Positions 7,008-15,903 of a stretch of 64,000 nucleotides of DNA are shown here, one piece after another. The DNA is from Terriglobus aquaticus. GTDB taxonomy: Bacteria > Acidobacteriota > Terriglobia > Terriglobales > Acidobacteriaceae. The translations under genes and the position numbers were made by a program. Positions within the stretch are counted from its first letter, which is position 1. Each line of letters starts with the position of its first letter. The stretch lies in the NCBI RefSeq assembly GCF_025685415.1, contig NZ_JAGSYB010000001.1:620001-684000 (forward strand). Reading direction: 5' to 3'. The notes beneath the pieces were generated by a model that ran no database searches, had not been told where the DNA came from, and worked only from the letters and a program-made list of their open reading frames with translations.

Positions 7008-10000
7008 TCAGTGTCGCTCTCCGCGGATGAGGCGAGCGATACGGACCCAAATCGAAGGTCGTGCGTTCTCCAAAAGACGGGAATGGGGCACGCGGAGCAG
7101 CACTTCTGTGCCTTCTCCGGGCGAGCCCGTGAATGTCAGAACAGCACCGAGGAAGCGCGCTCGCTCTCGCATCCCGGCCAAACCATAGTGCCCGAGACGC
7201 CCCTCTTTGACCAACTCGGACGCGATACCGATGCCGTCATCCTTTACTTGGAGTTCAAATGCTTCTCCGTATGTCAGAAGGACGTCGAGGCGTGTCCCCT
7301 CAGAATGTAAGCAAGCGTTTGTGATCGCTTCGTACGCGATGCGATAGACTTCCTCTCGCACACATACCGACATCGCAGTAGGTTCACCAGCTACGTCCAG
7401 CGCGGTAATGATCTTGCTCGACAACGCACAGTCGTCCAGCGCATCTTCGATGAGACTCGCAAGCGATTGCTGCTCGATAACGGGAGTGCGGAGAGACCGC
7501 AGTGCAGTCCTGCCCTCTTCCATGGCATTTCCGAGCCAGGTCGATAACAGCTGCACGCGGGGTTTCGCTTGATCGTGCTCGGACATCTGCACCAGCGCCG
7601 TGTCCGCAAGCATCTTGCTCCCTTGGATGGTTTGAAGGAGCGTGTCATGGATATCCCGCGCGATCCTCGTCCGTTCAGCCAGCCGCTCATCGTAACGCGC
7701 CTGCGCTTCCCGGCGGATCTGACGAATTCTGAGTCGATACGCGAGGACGATGACAAGCGAACCCAAGGCAGCACAAAGCGCAAGGAATGTTTTGGTCTGA
7801 TACCAGGCAGGAAGGATGGTGAAAGAAAACTGGGCCTCCTTGCGGCTCCAGTTGCCGTCTGCATCTCCGCTCACCACACGGAAGGTGTAGCGTCCGGGGC
7901 GCAGATCCGTATAGAACGCATCTCGCAACGTCGTCGAGTCCTGCCACTCCTTATCGTGACCGTCGAGTCGATAACGAAATCTCACTCGCTCCGGTATCGC
8001 CAAAGCTGGAGCCGTGTACTTCAGGTCGACGTCACGCGTAAGGGCAGGCAGGTTCACTCCGGAAACTGCCGCCTGTTCCACATGGCGAGCCACAAGAGCG
8101 TCGATCTCTGCGTTCGGTACTGCTGCCGCATGCTGTGCGTGGCTGGGGTCAATCTCCTGGACATCTGTCCCGTTGGCGAACCAGAGCCGCCCGTCAGTCG
8201 ACCGCGTAAGACGGGGAGCAAAATCCGCCCCATTCGGAAGGGCACCGTCGAAGATATCGAAGAGATGCGATCTGACGCTGTATCGCGAATCAGTTTTGAA
8301 TTTCGAGAGCTCCGAGTTCGAAATGGATATCACGCCGCACTCGGAATACACCCAGAGATTGTCTAACTTATCGAAGACGACCGAGAAAACGTGGTTGCAT
8401 GGCAAACCGTGTGACTTGTCGAGAAACCGGGACTCCTGACGGTTGAAGAGTTCAACGCCATGGAATGTACTGGCCCATCTGGACCCATCTTTCGCAAAAG
8501 CGAAGGAGGTTCTTTGAATCACCGTCTTGGGTGTCCACGTCTCAGTCGATCCGCGCTGAAAGTGAACGAGAGGTGTTCCATGCTTCCCACCATCGATGAA
8601 GATCCCGCCGGCCGGGTCAGCAACGATGGCGTCCGGGTCAAATCCGAGAGGCTGAACTTCGAGCGCACGCGATGCGGATGAAAGGCGAAAGAGCGCGTAG
8701 GGTCTTCTGCTAGCCAGCACCCACACGTTCTGTTCAGTATCCTCTTCGATCGATACGACAGCGCCGGTCGCATGGCCTTCACTGTCAAGAACACGCGTGA
8801 ACCGGCCCTTCTCAAGAACATACAGGTCGGCATCAACTCCAACCCAGAGACGCCCCGCGTGATCTTCGAGAAGCGCCGTGACTCGCTGTCCGGGTAGACC
8901 AGTCTTAGGGGAGTAGTTGATGGCCTTACCGTCGCGCAACAGGCTCAAGCTGCCCTTGTTCCCGACCCAGACCCCACCTTGCAACGAGGCTGCAACCGAA
9001 TGGACCGAGTCGCTCCCCAGACCCTCGGTTGTCGAAAATGTCGTTACGGCGAGGTTCCGAAATCGATCCAAGCCCTTCTTTGTTCCTACCCAGACATCCC
9101 CTTCGTCATCCTCGAACAGGCTGGAGACGGCATTGCCACTCAGCCCGTCGCTCTCTCCGAAGCGGTCGATCCCGTCTTGCCTGATCCGGAACAGTCCCTT
9201 GTCGGACGTGCCGACCCAAACCGTTCCGTCGCGGTCAACGAGTGTGGAGGTTACGCTCCAATCGCTGCTCGATATGGGATCACTGTAGGCGTCATGCCAA
9301 ATGCCGTCTTTGAGGCTTTGCAAGCCGAGCCCCGCCCCGGCTCTTGTAATGCCCACGAGCATGCTGCCGTCCGCACGAGGTGTGAGCGATTCGATTCCAT
9401 TCGAGGTTTCCGCAGCGCTCAGTTCTGGATGAGGAAACTCTCGAAAAATTCCCGAGTGGTCACGGAGGAGACGACTCCCGCTTGCCACCCACAGATCCCC
9501 CTTCGCGTCAGCTGCGAGGGCCTCGGCGTAAGGTAGCGTCACGCCATCAGCAGCAGTGAGGCAATGAAACTTACTTCCCACAACTTCGCAGAGCGGGCCA
9601 GAAGTGGACCGCGACCGCGTGAACCAGATTGTTCCATGCACATCCTGACGAATGCTGTTGACGTGCACATCGGGGCCTTGAAGCTTCTCAACCTGACCAC
9701 TACGCAGGTGGAACAGAGATTGTCCCGTTCCGAACCAAAGACTTCCGTCCTGAGCGGCTTGGAGCGCAAGGATGGTTCCACTCCCGACCTGCGTGAAACG
9801 AACACCGTCGTACTTGAGAAGACCGTTATCGGTCGCTATCCAGAGAAAGCCATCGGCTGTTTGCGTCACGCCGTTCACGGCACCCTTGAAGGCGCCGTCG
9901 CGGATACGCCATGCTGTATGCCCCAATTGCGAAAGCTGTGCGTCAGACTCGAGGGCCTTGCTCGAAACACCACCCGCGAGCAGGATTGCCACCGCAATGC

Positions 10001-10019
10001 ATTGGAGACTCTTCTTCAC
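7008..10019 (-). CDS. Beta-propeller sensor histidine kinase
   Basis: A 1003-residue membrane sensor. After a signal peptide (about 1-22), the periplasmic part is built of two-component-regulator propeller repeats, such as DGFLWIATDNGL and DGTVWVGTSDKGLF, up to about residue 640. A Y_Y_Y-type domain then precedes one membrane span (about 750-770). The cytoplasmic end has a HisKA_3 dimerisation segment with the phospho-acceptor in RIARDIHDTLLQ, then an HATPase domain with DDGIGI and GLAGMRERA. The start codon is GTG. It lies 5 bases after the response regulator gene, so the two form one operon and a cognate pair. Ligand unknown; related sensors often respond to glycans. Confidence 0.93.
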   Translation of the reverse strand: MKKSLQCIAVAILLAGGVSSKALESDAQLSQLGHTAWRIRDGAFKGAVNGVTQTADGFLWIATDNGLLKYDGVRFTQVGSGTILALQAAQDGSLWFGTGQSLFHLRSGQVEKLQGPDVHVNSIRQDVHGTIWFTRSRSTSGPLCEVVGSKFHCLTAADGVTLPYAEALAADAKGDLWVASGSRLLRDHSGIFREFPHPELSAAETSNGIESLTPRADGSMLVGITRAGAGLGLQSLKDGIWHDAYSDPISSSDWSVTSTLVDRDGTVWVGTSDKGLFRIRQDGIDRFGESDGLSGNAVSSLFEDDEGDVWVGTKKGLDRFRNLAVTTFSTTEGLGSDSVHSVAASLQGGVWVGNKGSLSLLRDGKAINYSPKTGLPGQRVTALLEDHAGRLWVGVDADLYVLEKGRFTRVLDSEGHATGAVVSIEEDTEQNVWVLASRRPYALFRLSSASRALEVQPLGFDPDAIVADPAGGIFIDGGKHGTPLVHFQRGSTETWTPKTVIQRTSFAFAKDGSRWASTFHGVELFNRQESRFLDKSHGLPCNHVFSVVFDKLDNLWVYSECGVISISNSELSKFKTDSRYSVRSHLFDIFDGALPNGADFAPRLTRSTDGRLWFANGTDVQEIDPSHAQHAAAVPNAEIDALVARHVEQAAVSGVNLPALTRDVDLKYTAPALAIPERVRFRYRLDGHDKEWQDSTTLRDAFYTDLRPGRYTFRVVSGDADGNWSRKEAQFSFTILPAWYQTKTFLALCAALGSLVIVLAYRLRIRQIRREAQARYDERLAERTRIARDIHDTLLQTIQGSKMLADTALVQMSEHDQAKPRVQLLSTWLGNAMEEGRTALRSLRTPVIEQQSLASLIEDALDDCALSSKIITALDVAGEPTAMSVCVREEVYRIAYEAITNACLHSEGTRLDVLLTYGEAFELQVKDDGIGIASELVKEGRLGHYGLAGMRERARFLGAVLTFTGSPGEGTEVLLRVPHSRLLENARPSIWVRIARLIRGERH

Positions 10020-10024
10020 CAGCT

Positions 10025-10654
10025 TCAGATCTCCAATAGGCCACGCCGAAGCGCGATCATCACCGCGTGCGTACGATCGTTCGCCTGTAATTTCTGCGAG
10101 ATGTTCTTGATGTGAAAATTCACGGTTGCTTCGGCGATTCTCAGGTCAGAAGCTATCTGTTTGTTTCGGCGGCCATCGCGTATGAGCTTCAGCACCTCTA
10201 GCTCCCGGTCTGTGAGCCTTTCCTCTCCAAACCGCTCGGCCATTCGTGCTGCGAACTCAGGCGGCACGTGTTTCGTTCCGCTGTAGACCGAACGAATCGT
10301 AACGACGAGCTGTTGCATGGGGAGACTCTTCAAAACATAAGCAGAGGCGCCCCCGCGCATCGCTCGACGTACGTCCGCATCGTCCTCAGAAGTCGTCAGG
10401 ATGATGACGCGCGCATCTGGGTTCAACTTCCGAATTTCCGCCAAAGTCGCGAATCCGTCAGTTCCAGGGAGCCTCAGGTCCAAGAGGGTGATGTCCGGGG
10501 CATGGCGTCTGTACTGCTCTAACGCCTCAACGGCGTTTGAAGCCACTGCGGCGAGCTCCATGTCTGGCTGAAGGCTGAGCACCGCACGGAGACCTTCGCG
10601 GAAGACCGGATGATCTTCTACGCTGAGGATCCGAATTCGGGGCGTCTCGTCCAT
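10025..10654 (-). CDS. NarL/LuxR-type response regulator
   Basis: A 209-residue two-domain regulator. The receiver domain has the acidic pair in SVEDH, the phospho-acceptor Asp in ITLLDLRLPG, Thr in ILTTSED and Lys in YVLKS. The C-terminal LuxR-type HTH reads LTDRELEVLKLIRDG and then NKQIASDLRIAEATVNFH. It is the first gene of the operon with the propeller kinase, which is its probable phosphodonor. The 290-base gap upstream separates it from a rightward gene and should hold promoters for both. Confidence 0.95.
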   Translation of the reverse strand: MDETPRIRILSVEDHPVFREGLRAVLSLQPDMELAAVASNAVEALEQYRRHAPDITLLDLRLPGTDGFATLAEIRKLNPDARVIILTTSEDDADVRRAMRGGASAYVLKSLPMQQLVVTIRSVYSGTKHVPPEFAARMAERFGEERLTDRELEVLKLIRDGRRNKQIASDLRIAEATVNFHIKNISQKLQANDRTHAVMIALRRGLLEI

Positions 10655-10945
10655 GGCAAGGTTTTATGCAGCGCTGCTTGCGTTGCAGTGCCAGTTTATC
10701 GCTCGTCGAAAGATGCTGTCGTGTCACGCGTGGACATTCAAAGCTCTAGCAAAATCCGTTCGGATGCCTTCCAGAGGCGACGTGTCTGAAATGTCTAGCT
10801 TGTGTCCAAAACTACCGCGAAGTGTGCACACGATTCCTTGAAGGCCTCTTATACGACTAAGCCGTGTTAGCGTAGCGCAAGCTACGAGCAGAGCGCCAAA
10901 GGATTGCAAGAGGTCCTTGCGCTGGAGCCACATGCCGAGTCCTGA
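10655..10945. promoter_or_regulatory. Divergent intergenic region with a small GNRA-type hairpin
   Basis: About 290 bases lie between the leftward response regulator and the rightward ABM protein, so promoters in both directions are expected. A 6-bp stem with a GCAA tetraloop sits at 10871-10886 (cgtagc-gcaa-gctacg). I could not identify convincing -35/-10 boxes by eye. Confidence 0.4.
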
Positions 10946-11362
10946 ATGTTCCGTTCATTCAAAGACACCCTGCCGAGCCGGCGAGAGATCATCGTCGGCG
11001 CCGTCGCTGCAGTGGTCGGACTTCGTTACACGAAAGGCGATTCCCCGGTGAAAAACAAACTCACTCTCGTTGTACGTTTCCGCATTCCCGAGCTTCAACA
11101 AGCAGAGTTCTTCGCCAAAATCCGCGAGGTCTTCACTCACATCGTTCAAGAGAACACTTTCATCGAAGCCTCTCTAGTGCAGGACATGCGGGACCCTGAA
11201 AGCATCCTGAATTACGAGGTCTGGGACGAGACGCCTGATTCCTTCATGAAGGATCAGATGAAAAAGGACTATCGCGCAGCATTCGAGAAGATGATCGTCG
11301 ATCTCAAGATCGAGCGGACTCCCGCTTGGTATTCAACGATTGACGACTGGAAGCGTGAGTAG
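10946..11362 (+). CDS. Tat-exported ABM-fold (antibiotic biosynthesis monooxygenase-like) protein
   Basis: 138 residues. The N-terminus carries SRREIIVGAVAAVVG, a twin-arginine motif followed by a hydrophobic stretch, which is the form of a Tat signal peptide. The remaining part, roughly residues 37-130, fits the dimeric alpha-beta barrel (ABM) fold: a beta strand LTLVVRFRI, a helix, then FIEASLVQD, and NYEVWDE, the usual fourth strand. ABM proteins act as cofactor-free monooxygenases or heme-degrading enzymes. Export is unusual for the family. The gene precedes the cupin group but is 240 bases from it. Confidence 0.72.
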   Translation: MFRSFKDTLPSRREIIVGAVAAVVGLRYTKGDSPVKNKLTLVVRFRIPELQQAEFFAKIREVFTHIVQENTFIEASLVQDMRDPESILNYEVWDETPDSFMKDQMKKDYRAAFEKMIVDLKIERTPAWYSTIDDWKRE

Positions 11363-11603
11363 GCTGCGGGGTTCTCATGAGCACAGAACTCGAGTGATGT
11401 GGAACGGAGAGTCCGGGCTCTTTCGTTGAGGAGCAGGTCGAGGCGATAGCCGTGGCAAGCTGAGCTTGGATAAGGTCGGCCGTTCGTGAGGTGAACAGCA
11501 GATCGAGCGATCCCTTCGAACCGAAACCGAGCTTCTGGACACGTTCGATGAAACAGATCCCATTAGAACAAGAGAGGTCGCAGCTGGCGGCCCTGGGGAT
11601 CCA

Positions 11604-12134
11604 ATGCAAACTATTCTCAACAGCCTTCCTGCACAGGAAGGCGTTCGTTTGATCAAGCCCGGTGAAGGAAAGCCCTTCGATCTGGGCCCCGTCCACTTCC
11701 AGTGGAAGGTTCGCGGAGAGGATAGCGCTCACGCTTACACGATGTTCGAGCTCCATCTGGCTCCCGGGGGCGGGGTTGATCTGCACAGTCATGCTTCTCC
11801 CGAAAGCTTCTATGTGCTGGAAGGTCAAATGACCTTCTTCCGCGTGACGAATGGGACGCAGGAAGCCTTCGTATGCGGTCCCGGGTCGACGATCGTCATC
11901 CCTCCGAATGCTCTTCACGCCCTCTTCAACAAGAGCGCTGCCGGTTGCCGGTTACTGGACGTTTCGACGGTTTCTCACCAGCACTTCTTCGATGCCGTAC
12001 AGGCGGCCGATCGAAACGAGAGCTTTGCGTCCCTCGAAGCGAAAGCAGCGGGAGCTCGCTTGTCAGAGATCGCTCGCAAGAACGAGATGTATCTCGCTCC
12101 ATATGACGTCCACACGCAGAAGGAGACCGAGTAA
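11604..12134 (+). CDS. Cupin-domain protein (cupin 1 of 4)
   Basis: A 176-residue single-cupin protein. The metal motif 1 is LHSHASPESFYVLEG, with His, His and Glu in the usual spacing, and motif 2 is in PPNALHALF. Quercetinase-like dioxygenases, isomerases and storage proteins share this fold. It ends directly before the next cupin gene (stop TAA, then ATG with no gap), so the two are translationally linked. Its sequence differs from cupins 2 and 3, so it is not a simple recent tandem copy. Confidence 0.88.
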   Translation: MQTILNSLPAQEGVRLIKPGEGKPFDLGPVHFQWKVRGEDSAHAYTMFELHLAPGGGVDLHSHASPESFYVLEGQMTFFRVTNGTQEAFVCGPGSTIVIPPNALHALFNKSAAGCRLLDVSTVSHQHFFDAVQAADRNESFASLEAKAAGARLSEIARKNEMYLAPYDVHTQKETE

Positions 12135-12701
12135 ATGAAGGCGCTTGAACACACCGCGAGAGTATTTGAACGGACTGTCACCCTTGATTCGACGGTCGCC
12201 TATATGGGCAGCATGATGACGTTTCTTGCGAAGGCCTCTGAGACCGATGGCCGCTTTGCTCTGATGGAGTACTACACCAAGCCTGGCAACGAGCCTCCAC
12301 CACACATCCATGACCGAGAACACGAGATGTACTTCGTGCTGGAGGGCTCCATGCGCTTCTATTGCGAGGACAAGACGATGGACATTAGCGCGGGGGACGT
12401 AGTCTTTCTGCCTCAGGGGAAGGCGCACGCCTTCAACTGCCTTTCTCCTCAGGTACGCACCTTGATCCTTGTAGCAGCTTCAGGGGAGGGCTCGGTAGGA
12501 CTCGACACTTATTTTCTGACGGTGGGTGAACCGACTCGGAGCATGTCACTCCCAGGTCACGCGGTGACATACGTAGAAGAAACCCCGGAGCGGGCGATCA
12601 GGGCCTGTAACGACAACGGAATTTATCTGATGTCTGCAGAAGAGACAAGGAAGGCGTTGCCCCAGTATCCGGGCTTCGGCGTCCGGCGCGATGAGGGATG
12701 A
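12135..12701 (+). CDS. Cupin-domain protein (cupin 2 of 4)
   Basis: A 188-residue cupin with metal motif PPHIHDREHEMYFVLEG and second motif FLPQGKAHAFNC. It closely resembles the protein at 13245-13811 along its whole length (YMGSMMTFLAKASETDGRF here, YMGQVITTLAKATETNGRF there), so the two are paralogues from a local duplication. The C-terminus ends near PQYPGFG in both. Quercetin 2,3-dioxygenase-like activity is possible, but no substrate can be inferred. It overlaps the NTF2-like gene by 4 bases. Confidence 0.9.
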   Translation: MKALEHTARVFERTVTLDSTVAYMGSMMTFLAKASETDGRFALMEYYTKPGNEPPPHIHDREHEMYFVLEGSMRFYCEDKTMDISAGDVVFLPQGKAHAFNCLSPQVRTLILVAASGEGSVGLDTYFLTVGEPTRSMSLPGHAVTYVEETPERAIRACNDNGIYLMSAEETRKALPQYPGFGVRRDEG

Positions 12702-13093
12702 AGATGACAGATCAGCAGAACATATTTGAGATTGAACGCTTAGAGGACCTGCGCTATACGGCGATGCTAAGCCAGGACGTGGAAGCGCTCGATGTGCTGT
12801 TGCACAACCGCCTGCTGCACGTGCACTCCACGGGCAATCAGCATACGAAGGGCGCATATCTCAACGGATTGAAGAATCGCGAATGGGTGTACCAGCAGAT
12901 CGACCGCTTTGACCAAAACATCGTTCTGCAGTCTGATACCGCACTCGTCTTCAATCACCTCCTTCTACGCCTGGAGTTGAAGGGACAGCGGATGCAACTC
13001 CACAACCAAGCACTATCGGTGTGGATTCGAGAGAAAGGCGCATGGCAACTCATCGCAATGCACTCAGGCTTAGAGCCGTCAGAACCGAGATGA
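12698..13093 (+). CDS. NTF2-like (DUF4440) protein
   Basis: A 131-residue protein with the cone-shaped SnoaL/NTF2-like pattern: an N-terminal helix (IERLEDLRYTAMLSQDVEAL), LLHNRLLHVHSTG, and strands ending WIREKGAWQLIAMHSG. Members include ketosteroid isomerase-type enzymes and binding proteins. It overlaps the cupin 2 stop (ATGA), so it is co-translated with it. It lies between the paralogous cupins 2 and 3. Confidence 0.82.
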   Translation: MKMTDQQNIFEIERLEDLRYTAMLSQDVEALDVLLHNRLLHVHSTGNQHTKGAYLNGLKNREWVYQQIDRFDQNIVLQSDTALVFNHLLLRLELKGQRMQLHNQALSVWIREKGAWQLIAMHSGLEPSEPR

Positions 13094-13244
13094 CCTTCGA
13101 CAACCCGCGATAGATAGAGCCGTAAACGAGCTGACGAGCGGAGCACTCAAGACGAGTGCTTCGCAGTCGGAACCCAAGTAAGGACAGGACCCAGCGAAGA
13201 CGCTGGGGCTGCGCGGTTTGCCCGCGCGAGAAGGAGGCACCACC

Positions 13245-13811
13245 ATGCCAAATACAGAGAAGCAGCAAAGTCCCACTGCATACTCCCGCGAGGTAGGAGT
13301 CGATTCCACAATCAAGTACATGGGCCAGGTGATCACCACTTTGGCGAAAGCGACCGAAACCAATGGACGATTTTCTCTCATGGAAGTGAAAGTCCGACCG
13401 GGTTTAGAGCCGCCCGTGCATATCCATGAGCGTGAACATGAACTGTTCTTCGTGATTGAAGGTTCGGTTCGCTTTTACACGCCCGAGAAGACCTTTGATG
13501 TACATGCCGGTGGGGTCGGATTTCTTCCGCAGGGTAAAGCTCACACGTTTGCATGTCTTACCGACGAACTGCGTGCTCTCATTCTGGTGGGAGCAACCGG
13601 CCTAGAGACGGTCGGCATGGACGGCTATCTGCTGCAGATGGGTGAGCCGGCTCAAGACATGGATGTTCCTGACCCATCGACGATCGCACCGATCGAAAAT
13701 CCTACCGAGGTCATCAAGGCCGGGGCCTCCTGGGGCATCCGCTTCCTGTCCCCCGAAGAAACGAAGACCGCGCTGCCGGAATATCCAGGCTTTGGTACTC
13801 GCGTTTCTTAA
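13245..13811 (+). CDS. Cupin-domain protein (cupin 3 of 4)
   Basis: A 188-residue cupin, paralogue of the one at 12135-12701. Metal motif 1 is PPVHIHEREHELFFVIEG and motif 2 FLPQGKAHTFAC. The ATG at 13245 is chosen because a GAAGGAGG ribosome site lies 8 bases before it; a longer frame opens at 13218. The 150-base gap before this gene could hold its own promoter. Function probably matches cupin 2; substrate unknown. Confidence 0.9.
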   Translation: MPNTEKQQSPTAYSREVGVDSTIKYMGQVITTLAKATETNGRFSLMEVKVRPGLEPPVHIHEREHELFFVIEGSVRFYTPEKTFDVHAGGVGFLPQGKAHTFACLTDELRALILVGATGLETVGMDGYLLQMGEPAQDMDVPDPSTIAPIENPTEVIKAGASWGIRFLSPEETKTALPEYPGFGTRVS

Positions 13812-13832
13812 GCCCGGCACCAAGGAGTTGTT

Positions 13833-14279
13833 ATGACTGAACATAAGGAGTTTGTACTCGCTGGCGTGGTGATGAAGCAGCAGCTTTCCGGTGGGGACAC
13901 AAACGGAGCGTTTTCTCTCTTTGAGAATCGCAGCAGCGGGCAATCGAAGACGCCAATCCACGTGCATGCAGACGATGATGAAACCCTCTTCATCATCGAA
14001 GGGGAGATGAAAGCGATCATCGCGGGCGAGGAACAGACGATCAAGGCTGGTGAGTCAATCTTCCTGCCTCGTGGCATACCTCACCAGCTCATGAATACAA
14101 GCGGATACCCATCGCGCTACATGTTGCTTTGCACACCCAGCGGGTTTGAAGGGTTTCTATCGGAAGGTGGTCACCTGAAGGAGCCAGACGAAGTGGTGGG
14201 GCCACCCACGCCAGAAGATATCGAGCGCCTCAAGAAAGCGGCCCCGAAGTTTGGCATCACGCTTCTGCCAGGTTGGTAG
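13833..14279 (+). CDS. Cupin-domain protein (cupin 4 of 4)
   Basis: A 148-residue cupin with motif IHVHADDDETLFIIEG and second motif FLPRGIPHQLMN. It is more distant from cupins 2 and 3 than they are from each other. An AAGGAG site precedes the ATG. It closes the cupin group; beyond it comes the decayed type IV secretion locus. Confidence 0.88.
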   Translation: MTEHKEFVLAGVVMKQQLSGGDTNGAFSLFENRSSGQSKTPIHVHADDDETLFIIEGEMKAIIAGEEQTIKAGESIFLPRGIPHQLMNTSGYPSRYMLLCTPSGFEGFLSEGGHLKEPDEVVGPPTPEDIERLKKAAPKFGITLLPGW

Positions 14280-14453
14280 ATCAAGCAGTCGAAGTCGAGG
14301 CATTACCGCTTCGATGTCCAAAAGGTTCGTCTAGCAAACTTGACATTGTTCCTCCTCACCAAGAAGCGATAATCGCTTCTGCCTCGTAACGCGTGGACCA
14401 AGTTGCGAAATGGCTCCGTTATCCTCGGGAGACTACCTCGACTGAGCCGTCGA

Positions 14454-15098
14454 TCACCTCGATGGTGGTCTGATCATCGATGGCGTAGACCGGCGCAGAT
14501 AAACCACGATGCTGACGAAGTCCGCAAGCTGGCGAGTGAACGCTTCGACTCGCTGCTCCAGTCGGGCGAGCGATGCTTCAATCTGAGACCGCAACAGTGT
14601 CTTCGTGCGGTCCTGGCTGAACTGCGATGCAAGCTCGCCCATAGTCCCCGACGGGTCGGAAAGCAGCATTGCGAGCGCGGAGGCGAAGCCCCGCTTCGAC
14701 CGTGTGCCTTCGAGCAGCAAGACGTAGAAGATCTCGATCTGATACAGGGAATCCTGCCTCCGCGCAAAGAGTTCGCGGCGCTGGTCAATAGCGGTTGCGA
14801 CGACTGGGTTGTCGTGGTGCTCGAAGGGGACATCGGGGCGATTCCGCTTCATCAGGTACTGGTAGACATGGAAGCCCGGACCGAAGGCCTTCAGCGCAGC
14901 TTCCAGGCGCTTGACCGCATACTCCTGCTCGCCCGTGTCCAGGCTCTCGTAGTCCACGCCTTCGACCCTTAGGACCATACCGAGGTCGCCAGTCTTTGTT
15001 AGGAATGTTCGCTCATTCCAGAAGCCGTACAGGTTGATATGGTCGTTCAACGCCGCAGCTTCTCTCCACGGTTTCAGCACTCGATCAATACGGAACAT
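14454..15098 (-). pseudogene. virB4: Truncated virB4/trbE (conjugative ATPase), N-terminal fragment
   Basis: About 215 codons against some 800 for an intact VirB4. The fragment is the N-terminal CagE/TrbE/VirB domain: FRIDRVLKPWREAAALNDH, then GFWNERTFLTKTGDLGMVL, and ARLEQRVEAFTRQLADFVSI. It lacks the Walker A and B ATPase core. Family-like sequence stops near 14510. Past that point another frame reads a short unrelated piece (APVYAIDDQTTIEVIDG), so a deletion has joined virB4 to something else. Its start overlaps the true virB3 stop (TGATG), as in intact operons. Confidence 0.82.
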
Positions 15099-15399
15099 CA
15101 GCGCACCTCCACATGGGGAACAGCTTGTTTGTGGGCGTCGAAGCGCACCTTGTATTTCTCGGATCGAGCCAGGATCCGGAGGAATGCAGGATCAGCGTTG
15201 GCCACCCATGAGCCGAACGCGAATCCGCCAACAAAACGATGATCCCGGCGAGCAGCGAATTGAAGAGGTTGAACGCTCCCACTGCGGCCACGGCGATGAA
15301 AAAGAAGAGTGTGCGCTCCACACCCAAGTAGGTGAGCGGCTTATGCAGGCTCTTGTAGACGCGGTTACGTCTTGGCATCGGTTTCGATTGGTCCTGCAT
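15098..15399 (-). pseudogene. virB3: Frameshifted virB3
   Basis: The N-terminal part reads a normal VirB3: MPRRNRVYKSLHKPLTYLG, then a hydrophobic pair of membrane segments. At about 15238 the frame breaks. A one-base shift restores a proper VirB3 C-terminus (GFAFGSWVANADPAFLRIL, then HKQAVPHVEVR) ending exactly at the virB4 start. As sequenced, the protein carries a wrong tail and runs past into virB4. A GAAGGAGGG ribosome site precedes the ATG. Either a real mutation or a base-call error would explain it; with virB4 truncated next door, decay is more likely. Confidence 0.8.
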
Positions 15400-15444
15400 A
15401 AGCCCTCCTTCTTTGCGCGTGGAATGAAAGCGAAGCGATCTGCT

Positions 15445-15777
15445 TCAGGCTCCCCAGAGCCAGGACAGGACGTTCGTCGCGAGCACGGCGATTCCCGTGC
15501 CAGCGGCAACGCCGGCAAGGCTCTTCTTGGCTCCCGGTTCGCCGTGGGCGAACTGATAGCCGCCGATCACAATCGCGATCAGGCTTGCGACCTTCGCAAT
15601 CGTCCCGGTGAAGAGGGTCTGGATGGATGTGAGACCGGTATCAAAAGGCGAACCGGACTGCGCGTGTGCCGCCAGTGGAAGAGTGATGAAGAGGAGCAGC
15701 AGCGTGGATGCGACCTTGACGATCCGGGCTGTCGAGGCATGAGGACGTGTATGGCGGAATCGAATGCGGTAGGACAT
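15445..15777 (-). CDS. virB2: TrbC/VirB2-type pilin
   Basis: 110 residues with a long signal segment (STLLLLFITLPLAAHA, then QSGSPF) followed by two hydrophobic helices (VASLIAIVIGGYQFA and AAGTGIAVLATNVLSW). This is the layout of VirB2/TrbC major pilin precursors of type IV secretion. The ATG at 15777 has GGAG at 6 bases; the ATG at 15783 sits too close to it. It lies before virB3 and virB4 in the normal order. The gene itself looks intact, but with its partners broken it cannot form a working pilus. Confidence 0.82.
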   Translation of the reverse strand: MSYRIRFRHTRPHASTARIVKVASTLLLLFITLPLAAHAQSGSPFDTGLTSIQTLFTGTIAKVASLIAIVIGGYQFAHGEPGAKKSLAGVAAGTGIAVLATNVLSWLWGA

Positions 15778-15903
15778 CGGCATCTCCTTCGACTGGCTTC
15801 AGTCGGGTATGTGCCAACCTTAGGCGTGGTGCCAATGTCCGTCTAATACTTGTTATGAATGCCGCATTCGCTGACAGAGATGGTGAACTGCGACCGAGAG
15901 CGA

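Noticed and set aside
11304-11918. A 204-codon leftward frame over the first cupin
   Set aside because: It overlaps a clear cupin on the other strand; I saw no motif in its unique part at 11363-11603.
14403-14972. A 189-codon rightward frame over the virB4 fragment
   Set aside because: It is antisense to a recognisable VirB4 N-terminal domain and lacks protein-like motifs.
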